Origin: Dehalococcoidia bacterium
Lineage (GTDB): Bacteria > Chloroflexota > Dehalococcoidia > Tepidiformales > Tepidiformaceae
Reading direction: 5' to 3'
Length of the DNA stretch: 21,177 bases
Assembly: GCA_009838385.1 (NCBI GenBank)
Contig: VXRS01000107.1
Coordinates: 1-21,177, forward strand
Numbering within the stretch: position 1 is the stretch's first letter; each line of letters begins with the position of its first letter. Positions 6,462 through 13,822 of this stretch are shown here, piece by piece. The translations under genes and the position numbers were made by a program. The notes under the pieces are model-generated. The model ran no database searches, was not told where the DNA came from, and saw only the letters and a list, made by a program, of their open reading frames with translations.

Positions 6462-6916
6462 AGCCTGCGCCTTCCCGGAAGCGTCAGACCGGCTGCAAGC
6501 GCGCGAGCCTCTACCTCGGCATCCTCATAGGCGGGCCGGGTCACTAGGGACAGTTCGTACAGGACGGCTGCCTGAATCAGCCGGATCGCCACGCCGGGAT
6601 TGCCCGGCTCGGGAATCTCCACCTCGGCATCCGGTACCACGTCACGGGGCGGGACGGTGAATCCCGGCGACAGGCCGCGCATGCGCCCGCCCTGAACGTT
6701 CAGAACCGCGTCCCGCATGTATGACGGTTGCTCGTCGATCGGCGGGAGTTGCGCCGTGAAGCTCAGCGCATCGTCCGTGTCTACCAGCGTCAGCGTTCCG
6801 CCCTGCCGCGAGGCGAGGGGCTGATTGAAGCTGTGACCAACGAGTAGGTTTATCTCGCGCTCGGGAGCGCCCACGGCAAAGGCGAAGGCCCGCGGGCCGA
6901 TGCTCTCTTTCCGCAC
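6452..6916 (-). CDS. HK97-family prohead protease, N-terminally shortened
   Basis: 154 residues from a GTG at 6916. The U35-type maturation protease cleaves the capsid delta domain during head assembly. Seen: RKESIGPRAFAFAV, EREINLLVGHSFNQPLASR with the catalytic His in VGHS (near 27), ALSFTAQLP, the GLSPGFTVPPRD segment with catalytic Ser (near 82), and the VLYELSLVTRPAYEDAEV end. All main motifs follow the start. The same frame continues upstream to a GTG at 7042, but a TAA at 6950-6952 interrupts it, in an N-terminal segment that looks like the missing beta-strand of the family. So either translation restarts at 6916 (GGGGG just upstream) and gives a shortened enzyme, or the gene is broken. 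Confidence 0.8.
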   Translation of the reverse strand: MRKESIGPRAFAFAVGAPEREINLLVGHSFNQPLASRQGGTLTLVDTDDALSFTAQLPPIDEQPSYMRDAVLNVQGGRMRGLSPGFTVPPRDVVPDAEVEIPEPGNPGVAIRLIQAAVLYELSLVTRPAYEDAEVEARALAAGLTLPGRRRLWL

Positions 6917-6949
6917 GCGCCCCCGGTCGCGGATCGTGGCCGTGGCCCC

Positions 6950-7042
6950 TTAGGGGAAGCTGCCGGCGAGCATGCGCCCGCCCTGCCGCACCTCTAGGGA
7001 GCCGTCAGCCAGCCAGAGGTCAACTGAGGTCGAAGCGGACAC
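6950..7042 (-). pseudogene. N-terminal fragment of the prohead protease ending in an in-frame stop
   Basis: In the same reading frame as the protease, GTG at 7042 begins a 30-codon stretch, MSASTSVDLWLADGSLEVRQ with continuation GGRMLAGSFP, that ends in TAA (6952-6950). After the stop the frame reads GATATIRDRGRVRKESIG into the annotated protease. Homologues, as I remember the family, read ...GRFPYG...ATIRDRGRVRKE, so the stop stands where a tyrosine codon (TAC/TAT) is expected. The fragment overlaps the capsid stop by 23 bases, a normal coupling for the original gene. A single-base change to TAA is the simplest explanation. A sequencing error cannot be excluded. Confidence 0.65.
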
Positions 7043-8237
7043 GCGAGAAACCGTCCGTGCGGATCACCTCGAAGGCGTACAGCATGACGGCGGTGATCTT
7101 GACCTCTCCGGTTCCCGACTTGGTCACTTGGTCCGGGATCAGGGTCACGCCGTCCCAGATCGGGGCTACGGCGTGCATGTTCTGCCGGTTGCGGGCGATG
7201 ACCGCATCCTGCCGGTTGTCGCCGTCCTTGGCCGGTATGTGATAGTTCACCCGCACCCCGCCGGACAGTCGGCGCAGCGCCCCGATCGCACTCTCCGAGT
7301 CCGAGGTGTCCGCGATGCGGTACAGCTTGTGGGCGCGCTTGTACGTGTCCGCGCCGAGCACGATCACCGCGTCGGCCTCGGTCTGCGAGTACCGCCCGTC
7401 TACCACGTTCACGACCGCATCCCGGAAGTCGCCATAGGTAGAAGCGGCGGCGGGGTTGCCCGGAGCGGTCAGACCGGCCCCAAGCAGACCCTTTGTCGCG
7501 TTGGTCAGAATCTGCTTGTCCAGGCCGTCGGCAAGCGAGGCCGTGAGGTTCTCGGTGAGCGCCTCGGCCATGCCCCGCAGCTTGGCCGCATCCTCGCGGG
7601 TGTAGTAGAGGCTCGCCTGAATGCGGGCGGGCGAGAGCACGTCCGCCTCGAAGGTGCCTTGACTGTCGGCAGCGTCGCCGCTCTCCGCCGGAGTGTGAGC
7701 CGTCGCCTTGGTGGTCAGAACGGGATAGACCGCCTGCCCGACCGGGACGGTAGGGGTCGGGATTCCGAGGAACGCGGTCACGCTCGACGGGAACACGTAC
7801 GGGATGATCCCCTGCTGATTCCCCTGCACGTTGTCCGGTGCTGATGTCGCGGCGCGAGTCTCGAGCTTCCCCGCCGCCGCGAGCACGCTCAACGGGACGG
7901 CGTTAGGGTCCATGCCGAGCGCCTGCTGTAGGTCGCGCTCCGCACCGTCGATGTTCCGGTGCTGAATCACGGCCTCGAACATGCGGCCCATGTCCCAGGT
8001 CTCCCGCAGGCGGTCGAGTTCGCGTTGCTCCGGGGTCGCGTCACCCGTCGGGACCGTGGCGGGTTCGTCAGCCGCGATGATGGCGGCTCGGGTCCGGCGT
8101 TCAAGGTCCGCGTACTCGTTGGTCAGCGTGTCAATCTCGCTGCGCTGTTCGTCGGTCAGTTCCGACACTCCGGCGAGTTCGTTCAACTTTGTGCGAACCT
8201 CGCTAGACCGGAGTTGGAGTTTCTGAAGTTCAGTCAT
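7020..8237 (-). CDS. major capsid protein, HK97 fold
   Basis: 405 residues, typical of HK97-type capsids with an N-terminal delta domain. Residues 1 to about 110 are a helical, charged scaffold-like region (LQKLQLRSSEVRTKLNELAG, TDEQRSEIDTLTNEYADLER), then the shell domain: GIIPYVFPSSVTAFLGI (E-loop and N-arm area), AESGDAADSQGTFEADVLSP with ARIQASLYYTREDAAKLRGM, the ADGLDKQIL spine helix, and the C-terminal VNYHIPAKDG and FEVIRTDGFSRVRFDLS. Start ATG at 8237 with GAGG five to six bases upstream; the frame extends to 8288 but that part overlaps the gp10-like gene. The protease downstream would remove the delta domain. Confidence 0.9.
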   Translation of the reverse strand: MTELQKLQLRSSEVRTKLNELAGVSELTDEQRSEIDTLTNEYADLERRTRAAIIAADEPATVPTGDATPEQRELDRLRETWDMGRMFEAVIQHRNIDGAERDLQQALGMDPNAVPLSVLAAAGKLETRAATSAPDNVQGNQQGIIPYVFPSSVTAFLGIPTPTVPVGQAVYPVLTTKATAHTPAESGDAADSQGTFEADVLSPARIQASLYYTREDAAKLRGMAEALTENLTASLADGLDKQILTNATKGLLGAGLTAPGNPAAASTYGDFRDAVVNVVDGRYSQTEADAVIVLGADTYKRAHKLYRIADTSDSESAIGALRRLSGGVRVNYHIPAKDGDNRQDAVIARNRQNMHAVAPIWDGVTLIPDQVTKSGTGEVKITAVMLYAFEVIRTDGFSRVRFDLS

Positions 8238-8253
8238 TCGTACCTCTATCGCC

Positions 8254-8634
8254 TCATGTTGTGAGTGCGATAGCACGATTGTACGCAACCGCGATAACTT
8301 CTCTCAACACTTCTCGGCCTACCTTCTCGACAAGTTCTCTCCCATTCCTCGCGTTCCCCGTGAGTCTCAGGTTCTCGTCTGCGAATTGCGCTACATGCGC
8401 GTAGGACTGTGTGTTGGTGGCCGTCAACCGTCCCTCTCTGCCACGCTTGACACCCCATCCCTCGGACATTCGGCGCGACCTTTTAGGTGTACGCCGTCGC
8501 AGAAATGGCACGGCCCTACGCCTCATTTCACGTTCGAGCTCGATCCAGAACACCTGTTGAAACCGTCGAGAGAACGCCCCTAGTCCGGTGACAAATACTC
8601 CGGTAGCAGTCTCTCTGACCTCAACCCGTGGCAC
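8254..8634 (-). CDS. HK97 gp10-like tail-completion or head-tail protein
   Basis: 126 residues, basic, with an N-terminal strand (VEVRETATGVFVTGLGAFS), the Arg-rich RRRAVPFLRRRTPKRSRRMSEGW segment that matches the 'a...t..RTGrLr.sw' region of HK97 gp10 proteins, then TNTQSYAHVAQFADENLRLT and a C-terminal helix ending VGREVLREVIAVAYNRA. This family occludes or completes the head-tail interface. GTG at 8634 with AGAGGA about eight bases upstream; overlaps the preceding gene by 14 bases. Moderately confident in the family because size, composition and context agree. Its base composition in the second half is lower in GC than its neighbours. Confidence 0.6.
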   Translation of the reverse strand: MPRVEVRETATGVFVTGLGAFSRRFQQVFWIELEREMRRRAVPFLRRRTPKRSRRMSEGWGVKRGREGRLTATNTQSYAHVAQFADENLRLTGNARNGRELVEKVGREVLREVIAVAYNRAIALTT

Positions 8635-8998
8635 CGTCGGTTTCCTCTACGGTCCGGTGACACGACACGCTGAGAAAGTCCCGCCGCCCTTGCTCCGCTG
8701 TCTGGTCAATCAGCCAGCTATGCCCGTCGGAGTCCACAATTCGCAATCGCTTTAGTGTGGCTTGGTCGGCCAGTGTAGGGGTATAGCGAATCACAAACTC
8801 CCGGTACTCAACTCGGTAGGTGTACTCGTTCAGACTGCCGCCGACTATGGGAGACGGTTGCAGGGACGATCCCGCGTCATTCTGGTAGGCCCACACTGTC
8901 TCACGGGCCATCTCGGCCCCGTGCTGTACCTCGCCGTGTTCGTTCCAGGTCGCTTTGGCATAGGTCACAAGGTCGATTCTGCGATCAAGTACCGGCAT
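8621..8998 (-). CDS. head-completion / head-tail adaptor protein (SPP1 gp16-like)
   Basis: 125 residues starting MPVLDRRIDLVTYAKATWNE, an opening typical of head closure proteins, followed by GEVQHGAEMARETVWAYQND, a beta-rich centre (YTYRVEYREFVIRYTPTLAD) and the 'RLRIVDSDGHSWLIDQTAEQGRRDFLSVSCHR' barrel end, here quoted in two parts by pattern. Such proteins close the portal-connector channel. ATG at 8998 overlaps the HNH gene stop (8985); an in-frame GTG at 9043 also exists but reads through HNH sequence. No strong Shine-Dalgarno, so coupling to HNH is likely. Neighbours: HNH upstream, gp10-like downstream. Confidence 0.7.
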   Translation of the reverse strand: MPVLDRRIDLVTYAKATWNEHGEVQHGAEMARETVWAYQNDAGSSLQPSPIVGGSLNEYTYRVEYREFVIRYTPTLADQATLKRLRIVDSDGHSWLIDQTAEQGRRDFLSVSCHRTVEETDGATG

Positions 8999-9281
8999 TG
9001 TCTGATTGTAGCGCTCGGACCAATTCCTGCCATTCTTGCTCACTCGGAGTCAGTACCGGCGGCCTTTGTTCCGCCCCTGTCTTTGCTATGTGACAGCCTC
9101 GGCAGAGCGCCTGAAGGTTCGACGGCTCCCACTCTTCCCCGCCGTCCCGGACGCGCCGGATATGGTCTACCTCCAGCCGCCCGGCCTTCCCGCAGGCTTG
9201 ACACCGGTAGCCGTCGCGCTCCAACACCTGCCGCCGGAGCCGCCGCCAGCGGGGAGTCCCGAGGCTAGCCCGCGACGGCAA
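8985..9281 (-). CDS. HNH endonuclease associated with terminase
   Basis: 98 residues starting (L/M)PSRASLGTPRWRRLRRQVLE. The HNH core is clear: CQACG, then RLEVDHIRRVRDGG with the paired DH, NLQALC, and the CHIAKTG end (Cys-x2-His with the N residue in SNLQA). HNH proteins of this type act with the large terminase in cutting concatemeric DNA at cos sites. TTG at 9281 is chosen: AAGGGG lies about seven bases upstream, it overlaps the terminase stop by 17 bases, and the sequence from there looks like family N-termini. The frame stays open to 9416, but that part is antisense-like overlap with terminase. In most cos phages this gene precedes terminase; here it follows. Confidence 0.85.
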   Translation of the reverse strand: MPSRASLGTPRWRRLRRQVLERDGYRCQACGKAGRLEVDHIRRVRDGGEEWEPSNLQALCRGCHIAKTGAEQRPPVLTPSEQEWQELVRALQSDNAGT

Positions 9282-10782
9282 TTCCCGACCCCTTGGACGG
9301 TTGCGGCGCGGCCCGCGCGCGCTCGCCTTCCGCGACCGCGAGGATCGCGGCGGCGGCGGCATCGTCACGGTGATTCTGTTTCCGCCCGCCCTCGCTCCCC
9401 TTGGCGAGTTTCGCATTGCCGGCCGGGTCCGAGAGGGTCCGTGCCCCGGCCAGCGCCGAACGCATTAGCAGGGACTCGGGAGCAAGCACGCGCCCCGCGA
9501 GGCAGGCCCGCCGGAAGTGGCGCACATCCTCGCCGCCGTCCCGGTAGCCCATGCCTCGCAGGATCAACGCGGCGGGCGGGATCATCGCGGCGCTCAGGCC
9601 GTCCCTCAGCTCTCCCTCCCGCCAGCGGTCGGCTACAACCGCGTCAGGCGCTCCCCAGCGGGTCAGGGCCTCGCCCAGAAGCTCAGGGACGGGGATCGCC
9701 CGGCCCCCAAGGGTCAGCAACTCGCCTCGGCGCGCCATGTCGAGATACAGACCGCCTACACCGTCCCTCGCGCCCCGCTCGCTCAGGCTCGGCTCCGAGG
9801 GGAAGGCTGCCAGCGCTTCAAGCCGGTACGTCTCGGGCCAGTAGGCGACGATGGCCGAGGATGCGGCAGAGCCGCCCAGGTCAACGCCCCAGACCAGCGG
9901 CCCCGCTCGCCCCCCGCTGTCGCTCTCGCACTCGCGCCACACCTGCGGCTCTAGCAGGTGCTCTCTCTCAGTGTCCGGCGTCCCGAGGTTCAGGCGCAGG
10001 GCGGCATAGGCCGCGAACAGGCCGGGATCGCGCTTCGCCTTGGCCCCTTCCCGGCGGATGGTGGCCAGTAGGTTCGGCATAGCGTCTACGCTCGGATTGG
10101 CCCGCCGGATGGTCCGCATCTGAAACGGTGGATCGTCGAGGCGGGCCGCGTGCGTCTGCGAGTAGTCAGCGCCCCCGGCCAGCAACCGCGAGAACCAATG
10201 TTGCTCGTCGGCTGGCCGCGTCCCGAGACACAACACCTTTGCCCCTTCAATCTTCCCCATTGACGTGACCAGCGCGGCAAACAGGGCAGCGCCGCCGCCC
10301 TGCCACTGGGCCGGTTCGTCGGCAAGCACAAGCTGGGGCGCGAGGCCATGCGCCCGCTTTGCATCGGAGCCGATCGCCCGGATGCTGGCCCCGGTCAGCC
10401 GGTCAACGATCATCGCCTGTTGCGCGTTGTCTGTGATTCGGAAGCGGCCCGGCGACTCGTCGATCGTGGGGCGCAGGAACGCTAGCGCATGGTCAAAGTC
10501 GATCTTTGCCTGCCGGTAGGCCGAGGCCACAAGCACAGTCTCGGCCCTCGGCTCGACCAACGGGCCCTCAATGGTGGCAGCCGCGATCCCCGAGCAATAC
10601 GTGCTCTTACCATTGCCCCTCGCCACGCTCAGGGCCGCTACCTCTACGCCTTCCCGGTACGCTCCCCGCAGGAAACGGCGTTGCCACGGCAGCACCTCTA
10701 GGCGCTCCCCGGCCTTTGGTCCCTGAGTCACGGTCAGCCCTTCCAGGTAGGCCGTGAGCGCGCCGAGGTCAAAATCTCTCAT
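9265..10782 (-). CDS. phage terminase large subunit
   Basis: 505 residues, usual length. The motor and nuclease that pumps DNA into the prohead. ATPase: LPWQRRFLRGAYR (31-43), Walker A ARGNGKST (54-61), Walker B LVLADEP with Asp-Glu at 155-156, coupling motif near CLGTRPADEQHW. Nuclease: GVDLGGSAASSA with Asp301, and the C-terminal NHRDDAAAAAILA with the second metal-binding Asp pair. ATG at 10782 has GGGGAG nine bases upstream. First gene of the head operon on the minus strand, preceded by the 5-bp period tract. No small terminase subunit is recognised in front of it. Confidence 0.95.
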   Translation of the reverse strand: MRDFDLGALTAYLEGLTVTQGPKAGERLEVLPWQRRFLRGAYREGVEVAALSVARGNGKSTYCSGIAAATIEGPLVEPRAETVLVASAYRQAKIDFDHALAFLRPTIDESPGRFRITDNAQQAMIVDRLTGASIRAIGSDAKRAHGLAPQLVLADEPAQWQGGGAALFAALVTSMGKIEGAKVLCLGTRPADEQHWFSRLLAGGADYSQTHAARLDDPPFQMRTIRRANPSVDAMPNLLATIRREGAKAKRDPGLFAAYAALRLNLGTPDTEREHLLEPQVWRECESDSGGRAGPLVWGVDLGGSAASSAIVAYWPETYRLEALAAFPSEPSLSERGARDGVGGLYLDMARRGELLTLGGRAIPVPELLGEALTRWGAPDAVVADRWREGELRDGLSAAMIPPAALILRGMGYRDGGEDVRHFRRACLAGRVLAPESLLMRSALAGARTLSDPAGNAKLAKGSEGGRKQNHRDDAAAAAILAVAEGERARAAPQPSKGSGIAVAG

Positions 10783-10854
10783 GCTTATAGACTCCCCTCC
10801 ACCGGTTCCCGGCTACCCGTGTCCCGTACAAACAGGGGTCCCCGGGGGTGGGGG

Positions 10855-11154
10855 CAGGCCCTCGCCTTCGCCTTTGCCTCGCCACGCCCAACCTAGCCAC
10901 GCCCTCGCCTCGCCAGGCCCGGCCCTGCCGTTCCGCGTCTCGCCCTGACAGGGGATACCTCGCCTCGCCCTGCCGCCGCCTCGCGGAGCCATGCGCTGCC
11001 TAGCCACGGCATGCACCGCACCGGCTGACCGGGCCTCGCCTTGTGATCCTCGCCTCGCCGGGCCATGACTTGCCCCAGCGAGCCAAGCCATGCCTTGCCT
11101 AGTGTTCCTCGCCTTGCCCCGGCGTGCATTGCCTCGCCACGCTGGGCCTCGCCC
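10855..11154 (-). repeat. 300-bp degenerate tract with a 5-bp period, consensus GGCNN
   Basis: On the minus strand the tract breaks into consecutive five-base units, most starting GGC with two variable bases: GGCGA, GGCAA, GGCAT, GGCTT, GGCTC, GGCCC, GGCTA and so on, about 60 units. Some units have substitutions (TGCAC, AGCGT) and the phase slips by a base in a few places (ACTA, ACAA). It ends about 70 bp before the terminase ATG. Translated, it gives only a Trp/Arg/Gly/Ala repeat without the features of a protein. It is where a small terminase gene or a pac/cos site would often be, so a packaging or replication-recognition site is a possible role. Confidence 0.8.
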
Positions 11155-11804
11155 TGAGTCTCCGATCCTACAGGTGTCGGCTCGTGCGAGGGGAGCATTG
11201 GTCAGGCCCGCTCGCCAGCGTCGGAGCCTGCCGCTGCGCGGCATCCAACGCTGACTCCCGGTGTCACTGACTGACTGTGACCGCCCGTGTCCCGGATGGC
11301 GGCTTGAACGATCCTGAGACGGCAACGGCCCCGGCCCATCCCATCCGTGAAACGTCGCGCCGCGTCGCGACGCGCACGGCCCGCGAGTCCCGGAGCCGGT
11401 TCCCCGCCGGGACCAGCCGCGCCCCTTCCCTTTCGCATGGCGCTCTGAGCCTGAGCCTCGGAACGGGTCACGTTACAAACGCCTTCCCGCTGGCTCTGAC
11501 ATGGCCCCGTTCGCAGTCGGGCCGGTGGGGATCAATGTTGTGGTCACCTACTGTCGTTTCGGTGACGCAAGCCCCTGTCTCTGCGACCGGAAGGCATGCG
11601 GTCCGAGGGGCGCTGTACTTGTGGCTGGTGGGCGCTGGTCCGGCATGGGCTTCCACGCCTCACGATAGCGGGGCGGGACTAAGCACGCGGCGGGTTGTCT
11701 AACTGTCTCTCGCGTCTCTTGCGATGGGCAAAAGCCGCCCCCGGCTGGTCCCGTGAGTCATGCCGGACCGTCGGGGACCAGGTGCGGGGGCTATGGCTCG
11801 AATT
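11155..11804. other. 650-bp stretch without a convincing gene
   Basis: Between the 5-bp tract and the secreted-protein gene. Two short minus-strand frames, 11468-11656 (62 codons, GTG start) and 11202-11471 (89 codons, GTG start), overlap by GTGA at 11468-11471, the coupling seen at real genes here. But their proteins (for example the Arg/Gly/Ala-rich second) show no recognisable fold. The first ends in DHNIDPHRPDCERGHVRASG, faintly like a broken HNH nuclease. I list them as candidates only. An 8-bp stem lies at 11745-11781. Confidence 0.4.
11745..11781. terminator. possible terminator-like hairpin after the integrase operon
   Basis: CTGGTCCC (11745-11752) is complementary to GGGACCAG (11774-11781) with a 21-base loop. 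It lies 24 bp past the stop of the secreted-protein gene on the minus strand. No T-run follows, so it would be a weak or factor-dependent terminator at best. Confidence 0.25.
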
Positions 11805-12575
11805 CTACCAGACCTCGCAGGCCCACACGGACCGGCTGCCAGTCGAGTCCGCGTGCCTCTCGCAGCGGAGCAAGCCGAGGCCGCTAGAGGAAACGGTGAG
11901 CGTTGACACCGCCGCGTGAGGAGTGGCGAGGTTGTGTCCGCCTGCCGCCGTGAGGCGCTGAACCTCGCCAGCGTCCCACAAGGGCCGGGCCGGGTGAGTG
12001 CGGCCCTGTACGGACACGTCCGCGCCCCAGCCCTTCACGGTGACGCTCCCGGCCCGCTCTGCCACGGCCCGGACGTGGGCCTGAATGATCCCGCCATAGC
12101 CGCCGCGCCGCCCGTTCACAAGGTAGGCCCACAGATCGGGATCGTCCGCGTCGCGCAGGCTGCGCGCCGTCCGCGTCTCCGCGATCGCGCAGTGCCACTC
12201 GCCCCAGAGCGCGTGAGGGTCTGCCACCTGAGCGCAGGTCCACTCGCGGATCGTGCGGCCCGCCAGCGTCCGCAGCTTGACCGCCTCGGCATCCTGCCAT
12301 GTGGCCGGAGCGATGCGATGGTGCCACGCCTCGGACGGCTCGCCCGGTGTCAAGGGCCGGGCCGAGTAGAGGCCGTGCCAGAGGCCCTGAGCGGCCACGA
12401 ACACGATCGCATGCTGGGCCGGGATCGGGTGATTGGCCTCGACCGTGACGATCATCACAGGCTGGGCCGTGGTCGAGGTGTCGAGGTAGACGGTGATTGC
12501 CGGGGCTGGCTCAGCCGTGGCCGTGGCCCAGCCGAGGGTCAGAAGGGCGGTCAGGGTCAGGATGATCGTTCGCAT
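11805..12575 (-). CDS. predicted secreted protein of unknown function
   Basis: 256 residues from ATG at 12575. A clear Sec signal peptide: MRT, hydrophobic IILTLTALLTLGWAT and a cleavage site after Ala21 (TATA-EPAP). The mature part is beta-rich with no repeats: AITVYLDTSTTAQPVMIVTV, HAIVFVAAQGLWHGLYSARP, REWTCAQVADPHALWGEWHC. Four cysteines, two in the WTC...GEWHC segment and two in the C-terminal LLRCERH...WACEVW, could form two disulfides. The gene starts 2 bases after the integrase stop and is in its operon, so it is cargo of the element. The N-terminal half may be an Ig-like or carbohydrate-binding domain by strand pattern only. Not recognised. Confidence 0.7.
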   Translation of the reverse strand: MRTIILTLTALLTLGWATATAEPAPAITVYLDTSTTAQPVMIVTVEANHPIPAQHAIVFVAAQGLWHGLYSARPLTPGEPSEAWHHRIAPATWQDAEAVKLRTLAGRTIREWTCAQVADPHALWGEWHCAIAETRTARSLRDADDPDLWAYLVNGRRGGYGGIIQAHVRAVAERAGSVTVKGWGADVSVQGRTHPARPLWDAGEVQRLTAAGGHNLATPHAAVSTLTVSSSGLGLLRCERHADSTGSRSVWACEVW

Positions 12576-12577
12576 CG

Positions 12578-13453
12578 TTAGCCTCGCTTCCGCCGCTCGA
12601 TCGCGGCCCAAGCCTTGTCAGCCGTGCGCGCTAGGTCTTTGCGGCTGACGTGCGCGTAGATCGTTGTCGTCTCTGGTGAGGCGTGGCCGAGCAAGTCCTG
12701 AACCACCCGGATATTCGCCCCGCCTCGTACCAGGTCGGTCGCGCAGGTGTGTCGCAGCATGTGCGGGCTGACAGGCCGGGATATGCCCGCTCGCCGGCCA
12801 GCCTTGCTGACAATGAACTGGATGAAGCGTCTTGACAGCCGCCCCTGACGCCCGACGAACAGGGCAGGGTCCGCGATGGCTGGTCGCTCCCCGAGGTAGG
12901 CGACGATGGCGCTGCGGGCCTTGGAGCCAAACAGCACGGTTCGGTCCTTGTCGCCCTTGCCGTGGCGCACTCGCAGGGTGAGCCGGTCAAGGTCGAGATC
13001 GTGAAGGTCAAGGGCGCACAGTTCGGAGACCCGCACCCCCGACGCGTACAGCATTTCGAGGATGGCCCGATCGCGGACATTGCGAGGAGCTGCTAGCAGG
13101 GCCTCGACCTCGGGAGGCTGAAGCGCCTTCGGCAGGCGGCGGCGCTTTGGGACAGGCGGGAGCCGGTAGGCACTGAGCAAGTCGCCGTCCGTGTGTCCAT
13201 GCCGACCGAGCCAGGTATACCAGCGCTTGATCACGTTCAGCCGGCGGTAGACGCAAGAAGGCGTGTATCGCTCCCGCATGGTCGCCACGTACGCGGCAAA
13301 CTCGGCCTTTGACGTCGCGAGCGGGTCGCCGGGACAGGCTTCGAGCCATCGGCTTACGTCGGAGCGGTAGGTTGCCAGCGAGTTCGGCGCGAGGGGCCGA
13401 CGCGTGAGATCGCCACGCCCGAGGTCGGCCAGCCAGGCGTCAAGCGCTTTCAT
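12578..13453 (-). CDS. tyrosine recombinase, XerC/XerD-like integrase
   Basis: 291 residues, the size of XerC/XerD rather than of long phage integrases. N-terminal SAM-like core-binding domain (1-105, with LAPNSLATYRSDVSRWL and VYRRLNVIKRWYTWLGRHG), then the catalytic domain with all six residues: Arg141 (ASGVRVSEL), Lys166 (GKGDKDR), His231 and Arg234 (HMLRHTCATDL), His257 (LLGHASPETT) and nucleophile Tyr266 (TIYAHVS). ATG at 13453 overlaps the stop of the upstream 102-aa gene (ATGA). It lies 370 bp from the right repeat, suiting its role in integration and excision. A Xer-like enzyme agrees with a dif-like attachment repeat. It does not look like a host XerC/D gene because of its setting in the element. 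Confidence 0.92.
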   Translation of the reverse strand: MKALDAWLADLGRGDLTRRPLAPNSLATYRSDVSRWLEACPGDPLATSKAEFAAYVATMRERYTPSCVYRRLNVIKRWYTWLGRHGHTDGDLLSAYRLPPVPKRRRLPKALQPPEVEALLAAPRNVRDRAILEMLYASGVRVSELCALDLHDLDLDRLTLRVRHGKGDKDRTVLFGSKARSAIVAYLGERPAIADPALFVGRQGRLSRRFIQFIVSKAGRRAGISRPVSPHMLRHTCATDLVRGGANIRVVQDLLGHASPETTTIYAHVSRKDLARTADKAWAAIERRKRG

Positions 13454-13758
13454 GACTGCCCGCCCGACGCCGCGATCAACTCCTCGAGCCGGGCCTTCGC
13501 GTCAAGCGTCTCCGTGGCCCGCTCCCGTTCCTCGGAGACCATCTGGGTCGTATCGAATTCGAGCGAGCGGAGCCCCGTCCGCAGTTCCTTGTGAACCTCG
13601 CGGGCGATCTCCGCTTCGCGTGCGTCTTGGTCTTCTACTTTGTGGACCAGCCGTTGCGCCTCGCGCATCAGCCCCGCAGCGAGAACTGGATCGCGCTGGT
13701 CCGCCGTTGATTGCCTGAGCAGAAGGACTAGCTCAAGCAGCGCCTCTCGTGGTGACAC
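13450..13758 (-). CDS. coiled-coil protein coupled to the integrase (102 aa)
   Basis: 102 residues from GTG at 13758, with AGGAAGG about eight bases upstream. Nearly all helix, charged and heptad-like (LAAGLMREAQRLVHKVEDQD, REAEIAREVHKELRTGLRSL, EERERATETLDAKARLEELI). Stops in ATGA overlap with the integrase, so the two are translated together. It has no winged helix or HTH seen in excisionases. It may be an integrase partner or directionality factor, or structural. Unknown. Confidence 0.6.
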   Translation of the reverse strand: MSPREALLELVLLLRQSTADQRDPVLAAGLMREAQRLVHKVEDQDAREAEIAREVHKELRTGLRSLEFDTTQMVSEERERATETLDAKARLEELIAASGGQS

Positions 13759-13822
13759 CGGATTGCCTTCCTACGTGGCAAGCATTCCTCCCGGTGTTCG
13801 TGAGAGCCCAGCGTACGCCGAT

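Noticed and set aside
10855..11154. CRISPR array
   Set aside because: There are no long repeats with unique spacers; the period is 5 bp.
10813..11325. 170-codon minus-strand frame over the GGCNN tract
   Set aside because: Gives a Trp/Arg/Gly/Ala pattern produced by the 5-bp period. The variable bases drift without any protein-level constraint.
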